From NCBI GenBank assembly GCA_018882645.1, contig VERM01000029.1, positions 1 through 10,127 of the forward strand: 10,127 bases of DNA, given 5' to 3'. Origin of the DNA: Ferruginibacter sp. Its GTDB lineage: Bacteria > Bacteroidota > Bacteroidia > Chitinophagales > Chitinophagaceae. The notes beneath the pieces were generated by a model. The model was given only the letters and a program-made list of their open reading frames with translations. It was not told the DNA's origin and ran no database searches. Shown here in pieces: positions 1 through 5,472 of this stretch; position 1 is the first letter of the stretch, and every line of letters starts with the position of its first letter. The translations under genes and the position numbers were made by a program.

Positions 1-284
1 ACATAGAGCTCGCCTCCAATTCGCCTGAATATTATTTTACCAGATTAAACGAGCTGAAAATCGATTTGTTGGCTAAAGCCAGCCAGGATGCCAAACTTCG
101 TGCTGAAACCATTTCTAAAAACAGTGCCGGGACTTTGGGAAGTATAAAAAAAGCGAATATGGGTGTTTTTCAGATTACTGGCAAAAACAGTAATGAGGAT
201 TATAGTTATGGAGGCGCATTCAATACAAGCAGTAAATTCAAAACGGCATCAATTACTTTGAAGGTAGATTATCTTGTCCATTGA
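1..284 (+). CDS. SIMPL domain (DUF541) protein, C-terminal fragment
   Basis: This is the 3' end of a gene whose start lies left of the window. The reading frame is open from base 3 and ends at TGA 282-284, giving 93 visible residues. The fragment carries the alanine/lysine-rich helix and the GVFQITG strand typical of the C-terminal half of SIMPL-domain proteins (E. coli YggE, Brucella BP26), and it ends in a short beta-strand tail. Family members are usually about 220-250 residues and exported to the periplasm or envelope, with a debated role linked to stress tolerance. The signal peptide would be outside the window. A TTG at 66 could be taken as a start, but the family match continues upstream of it, so the gene is truncated by the window edge and not short. 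It converges on the signalling operon, with 53 bases between the stop codons, and there is no sign of a functional link. Confidence 0.85.
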   Translation, partial: IELASNSPEYYFTRLNELKIDLLAKASQDAKLRAETISKNSAGTLGSIKKANMGVFQITGKNSNEDYSYGGAFNTSSKFKTASITLKVDYLVH

Positions 285-337
285 TTTTGCTAGATAGTTG
301 AATACAAGTTGAGTAATTTTTTGAAATCCAATAATAA

Positions 338-1762
338 TCAATTGATTTCTGCATGTCGCATGGGGATAGATATTGTCAACTCACAACCATTTCCTGGAGT
401 TGATTGAATGTCAAATTCGCCGGAAAATAATTCTGACCTTCTCTTCATATTTGATAGTCCGATGCCTTTTTCCGTAGTGGAAGTATCAAAGCCAACGCCG
501 TTGTCTGAAATGCTTAATATTATATGACCCTTTGCTAATGAGAGACCCACATTAACAAGTGTTGCTTTTGCGTATTTCAAAATATTGTTGAGTTGTTCCT
601 GAATAATCCTGTATAAATTAAGCTGAAGCTCTGTTTTTAAATGTATTTCACTTATGGAGTCATCAAAATTGAACTGGATGGTAAATTGTTTTTTCTGATT
701 GAAATTGCTGAGTAGTTTTGCAATCGCATGTTCTAAAGTTGCCTCATCAAAAAACGCAGGAGCAAGTCTGTGAGAGATTTTTCGGATTTCATTCAGCGCA
801 AGATTGATGTGCTCTTTGGTCTTGTGTAACCATTTATGAGAAGATTCGGGCACATGGTCTGAAAGCAGCTCCAGACTTAATTGACTCGTTGCCAGTATCT
901 GACAAATATTATCGTGTAATTCAGCGCCAATTTCATAACGTTCATCTTCCTGAGCCTTGATGATGGCTTTGGTAATTTTATGCTCGTACAATACTTTTTC
1001 AGTAATGTCAATTGATATGACGAACTGGTATATTTTATCACTGATGGTAATAAGATTGCTGTAGATATCCACATCAATAATTTCCCTGGATTTTTTTATA
1101 TGCTTGTATCTGCCCTTGTACAGATTCACATTTACAGACTCAAGGTTGCTGTCGATTTTCTTTACAGATTCCACATCTACCTTTGGAACAATATCAAATA
1201 AAGTCATTTGCAGAAATTCCTCTTCTGAATATCCATAATTTTTAATAGCAGCCTTGTTTACCTGGTAGAATTTGTAGTTTTCCATGTCAAAGATCCACAT
1301 AGGCTGCGGACTCATCTGGAAGAGATTGCTGTATCTTTTTTCAGACTCTTCCAATAGTTGATTGGATTTTTTTCTTTCAATATTGTAAACTATACTTTTG
1401 TAAAGAGAAGATGCATTTATATCATCCTTTAATAAATAGTCGGATGCCTTGAGTGAGAGCGACCGAATACTGAATTCAATATCAGCGTATCCTGTTAAAA
1501 CGATAACAGGCGCTCCTTTGCTTTTCTCTACGGTATCTCTGATTAAATCTTCCCCTGTTTTGTCAGGCAATGTAAGATCAAGCAGAATGACATCAAACCC
1601 TGAACCCTGAACGGATAGTTTTACATCTGCTTCTGTGAAATTTCGGGCATGTTCAATTGAAGGATTTGAAATTTGCTCTTCAAGATAGTCGCTGATTAAG
1701 GCAAAATCTCCCGGATTGTCTTCTACAATCAGAATATTCAGTGCATTTTTAATCTTATACAT
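338..1762 (-). CDS. REC-PAS-HisKA_3 hybrid sensor histidine kinase
   Basis: A 474-residue cytosolic protein with no membrane segments. Residues about 8-130 form a receiver domain with the acidic pair E14/D15, phospho-acceptor D62, switch residue T90 and K112, all intact. Residues about 140-258 are a PAS domain. Residues about 265-335 are a HisKA_3 dimerisation domain with the motif ELHDN, phospho-acceptor H283. Residues about 375-470 are an HATPase_c domain with N393 (N box), DNGVGF 420-425 and GIGL 433-436. HisKA_3 kinases (NarX, LiaS, DesK types) normally phosphorylate LuxR/NarL-type regulators, and none is encoded here. The receiver in front of a kinase suggests that phosphorylation by the upstream H-NOXA kinase gates this one (inference). 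It is the last gene of the operon, starting 6 bases after the preceding stop, and the ATG has no Shine-Dalgarno. It may equally answer to an unlinked kinase. Confidence 0.92.
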   Translation of the reverse strand: MYKIKNALNILIVEDNPGDFALISDYLEEQISNPSIEHARNFTEADVKLSVQGSGFDVILLDLTLPDKTGEDLIRDTVEKSKGAPVIVLTGYADIEFSIRSLSLKASDYLLKDDINASSLYKSIVYNIERKKSNQLLEESEKRYSNLFQMSPQPMWIFDMENYKFYQVNKAAIKNYGYSEEEFLQMTLFDIVPKVDVESVKKIDSNLESVNVNLYKGRYKHIKKSREIIDVDIYSNLITISDKIYQFVISIDITEKVLYEHKITKAIIKAQEDERYEIGAELHDNICQILATSQLSLELLSDHVPESSHKWLHKTKEHINLALNEIRKISHRLAPAFFDEATLEHAIAKLLSNFNQKKQFTIQFNFDDSISEIHLKTELQLNLYRIIQEQLNNILKYAKATLVNVGLSLAKGHIILSISDNGVGFDTSTTEKGIGLSNMKRRSELFSGEFDIQSTPGNGCELTISIPMRHAEIN

Positions 1763-1768
1763 TTATCG

Positions 1769-2203
1769 CTAACTTTTGTGAGTTGGAATATGGGTCAGGT
1801 TCAACCAATACTCTTCGATTTTCGAAATCAGCTCTACAAAATTAGTGCCGTCAGTTGGTTTAGTAACAAATGAGTTGGCATAATTTTTATAGGATGCTAA
1901 AATGTCTGCAGGCGCAGACGAAGTCGTAAGCATGATTACGGGTATGTGTTTTAATTTATCATTGTTTTTTATGAAATGAAGAACTTCCTGTCCGTTCTTC
2001 TTTGGAAGATTGATATCCAGAAGAATGATGTTTGGTAATTCACCTTCACTTACCTTCAGTGTATTCGTCAGGTAATCTATTGCAAGCTGTCCATCCCTGG
2101 CAATGTTTATCTTCTTCAACAGACTTTCATTGTTCAATGCCTCTGTGATGAGAAGGATATCCCCCTCATTGTCTTCTATAAGCAGCAGCTCTATCGAATT
2201 CAT
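1769..2203 (-). CDS. Stand-alone response regulator, CheY/Rcp1-like
   Basis: A 144-residue single receiver domain with all catalytic residues visible: E10/D11 for Mg2+, phospho-acceptor D63 in LLDINLPKKNG, T93 in MLTT, and K115 in VTKP. The motif LPKKNGQEVL and the C-terminal helix with EEYW are the signature of the Rcp1 group, the partners of phytochrome-type kinases such as cyanobacterial Cph1. There is no DNA-binding or enzyme output domain. It probably receives phosphate from the kinase encoded just upstream and passes the signal on by protein contact or by a phosphorelay. Its start is 2 bases after the kinase stop codon, so translation is probably coupled and the two proteins made together. 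The partner assignment is inferred from order and subfamily; the domain call itself is secure. Confidence 0.95.
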   Translation of the reverse strand: MNSIELLLIEDNEGDILLITEALNNESLLKKINIARDGQLAIDYLTNTLKVSEGELPNIILLDINLPKKNGQEVLHFIKNNDKLKHIPVIMLTTSSAPADILASYKNYANSFVTKPTDGTNFVELISKIEEYWLNLTHIPTHKS

Positions 2204-2205
2204 TT

Positions 2206-4572
2206 TTATTGTTTTTTAATGGTAAAGTGAAAAACACTTCCCTGATTGGGGGTGGATGTTACCCAAATTTTTCCGCCTAAATTTTCAATGATTTTTTTAG
2301 TGATAGCCAGTCCAATCCCCGTACCAGAGTATTCGTCCCGATTATGTAATCTCTGAAAAATGACAAAAATTTTCTCATAGTATTGTTCATCGATGCCAAG
2401 TCCATTGTCTGAAACGGAAAACTGCCAAAAGTCATTCCCCTCTTTTGCTTCAACATGTATTAAAGGCTGAATTCCTTTTCTGTGGTATTTTAAGCCATTG
2501 TTGATCAGATTCTGAAAAACCTGTCTGATAGGAGATTTATATGTTTTCAGAACAGGCAAATTGTCGAATGTAATTATTGCGTTTAATTCATCCATTTGCT
2601 TGCTGTGCAATAAAACGATTTCATTGATGATGATATTCAGATCTACATCTTTTAAGCTTTCTTCGGTTCTGCCTATCCTTGAAAACTCAAGTAAATCCAA
2701 TATGATCTGACGCATACGTTTTGCTCCGTCAACTGCATAGTGAATATATTCTTTTCCTTTTTCATCAATGACTCCACTGTATTTTTTCTCCAGCTGTGAA
2801 AGAAAACTGGTTACCATTCTCAATGGTTCCTGCAAATCGTGCGATGCGATATATGCGAATTGTTCCAGTTCAATATTTACAGCCTTTAAAGCTTCTAATG
2901 CCTCCTGCAATCTTCTTTCTGCTATTTTGGTTTCAGTGATGTCAACACCATATCCAATCATGTATTTCAAGTCTTCTTCTTCAAAATATGGGTAAAAATT
3001 TCGGAGCACATATTTCAATTCGCCGGCTTTTGTTTTGTGTTCATCTATCCAGTCAACAACCCGCTTTTCCTCTATAGCCTGATCATACAAATCTCTTCTT
3101 CTTTTTGCTATGGTATCATCAATGCCAAAATGTTTGGCATAATCAAAGTCGTTTTTTCCGATGAGCCATTGTCTTTTTTCCTTGTCTTTGATTGCATTTG
3201 GATTGAGGAAAAGGTAGTTATGGCTTTTATCAAATACAGCAATATCCGCGGGTATATTGTTCAATATGTCTTCGGTAAATTTTTTCTGCACTTCAATTTC
3301 TCGATTCGCATTAACCATTTCGGTTATGTCTCTCTGGATGGATATCCAGTGGCTTACCCTGCCTCTTTGGTTTGTTACTGGATTTAGTGTGAAGTTGACC
3401 CAAATGGGCTCTTTATTTTTTTTATATGCAATTACCGTGGCTTCTGAACTCTCAAATTTTATGATTTGTGAAATGATTCTCTCAACCGTTTTTGGGTCAG
3501 ATTTGGGTCCACTCAACATGATTGGCGATTGCCCGATCACTTCATCTCTGTTGTAGCCTGTAATTTTGGTAAAGGCTTCATTGACATAAAGTATAGGCAG
3601 ATTTTCTTTGGAAGACATTATGATTACACTATCGTTAGTTTTTTCAACTACGGATTCCAAAAGTTTCAAGTGCTGCTCTTCTTTTTTCTTGATCGTTATG
3701 TCCTGCAGGGCGCCAATCATTTTTACTGCTCTGCCGTTCTCATTTCTTAAGACATAAGAATTGCCAAATACACTGGAATATTTACCATCAGATTTTCTGA
3801 AACGATACTCGCCACTCCATATGTTCATATCCCCTTGAAGGACTTGCTCAACCGAGTTCATGAGCATTTCATAGTCGTCCGGATGCACATTGTTTTGCCA
3901 GAACTCTATGTTGTGTTCTAAATCGTTGAGATCATATCCAAACACTCTTGAGAAACCTTCTCCGTAATATACATTATTATTGATCAGATCCCAATCCCAT
4001 ATTGCCTCTGACGTCGCTTTTGATACCAGCTCATAACGTTGATTGCTGATTTGAAGAGATCTTGAATAATCCTGAATTTGTTGGGCTGATTTTTTTAAGT
4101 CCTCTTTTTGTTTATTTACCTGAATAAGTAGCTCCTTCAATTCGGTGTTTACAATGCTGGAAGACTGAAGCAAATGTAACATGTCTAACAAAGCGTCGTG
4201 AGAAGACAAATCCTTAATGCTTAAGCCCGATTGATGAAGTTCTTCTGTAGATAAAACCCATGGTGAACCGATAAAAATAAAACCATTTTTTTCTTCAATG
4301 TACTCAAGTTGTCCACGCAGGATTATTTTCGGATTTTTCAAGGTTTCCAGGAGTACCAATTCTCCGCAAACTTTAAGTAAAGATTTTTTGTTGAGTAATT
4401 CAACATAGGGTCTTTTAATGATGAAATTTTCGATAAAGCTTGTCGCAGATTTTCCAATGAGTTTTTCAAGAGAATTTCCTTTGCTTTCAATCGTCATTCC
4501 TTCATCAATAAACATGAAGAATGGGTATAGTCTATTGAACTGCTCCTGTTTTAAGGTTAATTGGAATGACAT
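2206..4572 (-). CDS. H-NOXA-PAS-PAS-PAS sensor histidine kinase (H-NOX partner)
   Basis: A 788-residue soluble kinase without transmembrane segments. Residues about 14-135 match the H-NOXA (HNOBA) domain of soluble guanylate cyclase: YPFFMFID near 16, KRPYVE 53-58, LRGQLEYIE 85-93, GSPWVLS 102-108 and SSHDALLDML 123-132. A coiled coil follows (about 137-178), then PAS domains at about 178-293, 305-418 and 432-548. HisKA (about 568-632) carries ASHDLQEPL with phospho-acceptor H578. HATPase_c (about 675-786) has N688/N692, DNGLGI 722-727 and GTGIGL 750-755. The HisKA region closely resembles Cph1-type phytochrome kinases and has Glu at H+4, where Thr/Asn supports phosphatase activity in many HisKA kinases. 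There is no phytochrome GAF/PHY region. The H-NOX gene ends 6 bases upstream and the Rcp1-like receiver starts 2 bases downstream. H-NOX probably docks on H-NOXA and controls autophosphorylation (inference). Confidence 0.93.
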   Translation of the reverse strand: MSFQLTLKQEQFNRLYPFFMFIDEGMTIESKGNSLEKLIGKSATSFIENFIIKRPYVELLNKKSLLKVCGELVLLETLKNPKIILRGQLEYIEEKNGFIFIGSPWVLSTEELHQSGLSIKDLSSHDALLDMLHLLQSSSIVNTELKELLIQVNKQKEDLKKSAQQIQDYSRSLQISNQRYELVSKATSEAIWDWDLINNNVYYGEGFSRVFGYDLNDLEHNIEFWQNNVHPDDYEMLMNSVEQVLQGDMNIWSGEYRFRKSDGKYSSVFGNSYVLRNENGRAVKMIGALQDITIKKKEEQHLKLLESVVEKTNDSVIIMSSKENLPILYVNEAFTKITGYNRDEVIGQSPIMLSGPKSDPKTVERIISQIIKFESSEATVIAYKKNKEPIWVNFTLNPVTNQRGRVSHWISIQRDITEMVNANREIEVQKKFTEDILNNIPADIAVFDKSHNYLFLNPNAIKDKEKRQWLIGKNDFDYAKHFGIDDTIAKRRRDLYDQAIEEKRVVDWIDEHKTKAGELKYVLRNFYPYFEEEDLKYMIGYGVDITETKIAERRLQEALEALKAVNIELEQFAYIASHDLQEPLRMVTSFLSQLEKKYSGVIDEKGKEYIHYAVDGAKRMRQIILDLLEFSRIGRTEESLKDVDLNIIINEIVLLHSKQMDELNAIITFDNLPVLKTYKSPIRQVFQNLINNGLKYHRKGIQPLIHVEAKEGNDFWQFSVSDNGLGIDEQYYEKIFVIFQRLHNRDEYSGTGIGLAITKKIIENLGGKIWVTSTPNQGSVFHFTIKKQ

Positions 4573-4578
4573 TATTTA

Positions 4579-5121
4579 TTACCAGCTTACTTTAAAAATT
4601 TCATGATTGTTGCCTTTGTCCCTGCTTTCAAGCAATGAAATATCTACCGGCGTTTCATACATTTTCCCCAACCCAGTCAAAAGTCCGCGCACAAACTCCT
4701 GTAATCCTTCTCTTTTGGAGTAATAATGAATATGAATGCTATTATCGGTCTTATCACTCACCTTGAACTCAGGTGGTGTGAGTTTTGGATAAATCATCAT
4801 GATATGGTTGTGAAAAACCGGAAGGTTGGATAAAAATTCTTTTAGATTTTTTCCTCCGGTTTGTAATAGCCCGGCATATTTTTCTTTGGTCGTTCTCAAA
4901 ATCCACCATTCGCCCAGTAATTGCAGCACCAGTGAAAGTTCAATATTCATCTCCTCGGCCACAGCCCCGGCAAGTTTATATGTAATATCGTCGTCATAGG
5001 GTTCATTGCTGATGAAAAAATCGACATCAATACCACTTCTTTTTTTTACAGCCTCCCATTTTTCCGATCCGAAATTCTCTTTAATCAAATCTTCAATGGC
5101 TTTATTTACTATTCCGTACAT
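4579..5121 (-). CDS. hnoX: H-NOX haem nitric oxide/oxygen-binding protein
   Basis: A stand-alone 180-residue H-NOX domain, the usual length for bacterial members. It starts with MYGIVNKAIEDL, typical of the family, which fixes the ATG. The proximal haem ligand is H104 in the segment NLPVFH, followed by YPKLTPPEF, whose Pro116/Pro117 match the residue that distorts the haem in the family. The haem-propionate motif Y-x-S-x-R is complete (Y133, S135, R137). The distal position that is Tyr140 in the O2-binding Thermoanaerobacter protein and Ile145 in guanylate cyclase beta1 is F143 here, so the pocket lacks the tyrosine that stabilises O2. The protein is therefore expected to bind NO and to discriminate against O2 (inference). 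It is cytosolic, lacks a signal peptide, and is the first gene of the operon. The following gene encodes the matching H-NOXA kinase. Confidence 0.96.
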   Translation of the reverse strand: MYGIVNKAIEDLIKENFGSEKWEAVKKRSGIDVDFFISNEPYDDDITYKLAGAVAEEMNIELSLVLQLLGEWWILRTTKEKYAGLLQTGGKNLKEFLSNLPVFHNHIMMIYPKLTPPEFKVSDKTDNSIHIHYYSKREGLQEFVRGLLTGLGKMYETPVDISLLESRDKGNNHEIFKVSW

Positions 5122-5138
5122 GGTAATTAAAATTTATA

Positions 5139-5171
5139 CAACAATAAATCCCTATTCAGTAAATATACAAA
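5139..5171 (-). promoter_or_regulatory. Candidate promoter of the H-NOX operon
   Basis: Read on the minus strand, TTTG (plus positions 5168-5171) is followed after 21 bases by TATTGTTG (5139-5146), a 7/8 match to the Bacteroidota -7 element TAnnTTTG. Transcription would begin roughly 10-15 bases before the ATG at 5121, giving a very short AT-rich leader without Shine-Dalgarno. A second, poorer option is TATATTTA at about 5160-5167. This is a match by eye only. Confidence 0.4.
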
Positions 5172-5266
5172 CAAATGGGCTCAAACTTGAATGTTTAATT
5201 AATGCTATGAATTCAGTAATAAAAAAGAAACATTTTGGCAGCATTGTTTTCTTTACGGTTCACAGG

Positions 5267-5297
5267 TTGGTCGTTTAAAAATTTATGATTAACTTAG
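5267..5297 (+). promoter_or_regulatory. Candidate promoter of the thr operon
   Basis: TTG (5267-5269) is followed after 20 bases by TAACTTAG (5290-5297), a 7/8 match to the Bacteroidota -7 element TAnnTTTG. The predicted start at about 5302-5306 would place the leader ORF (ATG 5325) some 20 bases into the transcript, which fits an attenuation-style leader. An alternative, TTTG 5234-5237 with TACGGTTC 5254-5261, has a shorter spacer and a poorer match. Confidence 0.42.
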
Positions 5298-5322
5298 CCA
5301 TCCCAATCAAACTTACAATTGG

Positions 5323-5393
5323 ATATGATACAAACAGGTATGCATACAATTACTTCCACCATTACAACCCGTCAGGGTTGCAGCGTATCATAT
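5323..5393 (+). repeat. Inverted repeat bracketing the thr leader ORF
   Basis: ATATGATAC (5323-5331) and GTATCATAT (5385-5393) are perfect 9-base reverse complements, extendable by one G-U pair (5322/5394). In RNA they would form a stem that closes the whole leader ORF: the upstream arm contains its ATG and the downstream arm contains its last codons. A palindrome GTATGCATAC (5338-5347) repeats the ATAC/GTAT elements inside and could compete for pairing. Whether this folds in vivo is unknown. Confidence 0.5.
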
Positions 5394-5396
5394 TAA
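5325..5396 (+). CDS. thrL: thr operon leader peptide (thrL-like)
   Basis: A 23-codon ORF from ATG 5325 to TAA 5394-5396, too short for ordinary gene finding. The peptide begins MIQTGMHTITSTITT and ends RQGCSVSY. Six of 23 residues are Thr and three are Ile, with five Thr and two Ile in residues 8-15. The E. coli thrL leader has the same TITT-style run, and there ribosome stalling at Thr/Ile codons controls thrABC attenuation. The ORF lies 76 bases upstream of thrA, on the same strand, just downstream of a candidate promoter. An internal ATG at 5340 would give an 18-residue version that keeps the run. The name is by analogy of content and position, not sequence homology. The lack of a clear terminator downstream leaves the mechanism open. 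Confidence 0.72.
   Translation: MIQTGMHTITSTITTRQGCSVSY
5365..5380 (+). promoter_or_regulatory. Hairpin within the thr leader
   Basis: CAACCC (5365-5370) and GGGTTG (5375-5380) form a perfect 6-base stem with a GTCA loop, directly after the Thr/Ile codon run. Its 3' arm (TTG, 5378-5380) can instead pair downstream as part of TTGCAGC (5378-5384) with GCTGtCAA (5409-5416), one bulge, so the two structures are mutually exclusive. That is the layout expected of a pause/anti-structure switch, but no T run follows either stem. Confidence 0.4.
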
Positions 5397-5472
5397 CCAT
5401 GGGCTTCGGCTGTCAAAAGACAAAATTCCTATTTTATTTCACCGGTAATTTAATTTTCTAACTTCTTAGTTT

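Larger units (their letters stand above)
5122..5472. promoter_or_regulatory. Divergent intergenic control region
   Basis: This 351-base AT-rich stretch lies between the divergent H-NOX and thrA start codons. It holds a candidate minus-strand promoter near the H-NOX start, a candidate plus-strand promoter around 5267-5297, a Thr/Ile-rich leader ORF at 5325-5396 bracketed by an inverted repeat, and a 76-base stretch between leader stop and thrA. Apart from short palindromes I see no recognisable operator, riboswitch or T-box. No strong intrinsic terminator (GC-rich stem plus T run) is evident before thrA. Confidence 0.8.

Noticed and set aside
336-347. Perfect 12-base palindrome AATCAATTGATT across the stop of the REC-PAS-HisKA_3 kinase, between convergent genes.
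   Set aside because: It has no loop and no T run, so it is not a terminator, and such AT-rich palindromes arise by chance. No other clear bidirectional terminator is visible in 285-337.
3313-3664. Second PAS domain of the H-NOXA kinase as a LOV photoreceptor.
   Set aside because: The segment VIGQSPIMLSGP sits where LOV domains have their NCRFLQG-type motif, but the adduct-forming cysteine is missing, so a flavin photosensor is not supported.
2768-3750. Plus-strand ORFs of 73-116 codons inside the H-NOXA kinase gene.
   Set aside because: They lie antisense to a fully supported coding frame with clear kinase domains and show no recognisable protein features.
5006-5278. A 90-codon plus-strand ORF running from within the H-NOX gene into the intergenic region.
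   Set aside because: More than a third is antisense to H-NOX, the rest is low-complexity AT-rich sequence, and no domain or start signal supports it.
5397-5472. Riboswitch, T-box or strong intrinsic terminator between leader ORF and thrA.
   Set aside because: I see no T-box motif or known riboswitch pattern. The stems found (TGTC/GACA 5411-5422, AAAAT/ATTTT 5422-5435) are too weak to call a terminator.
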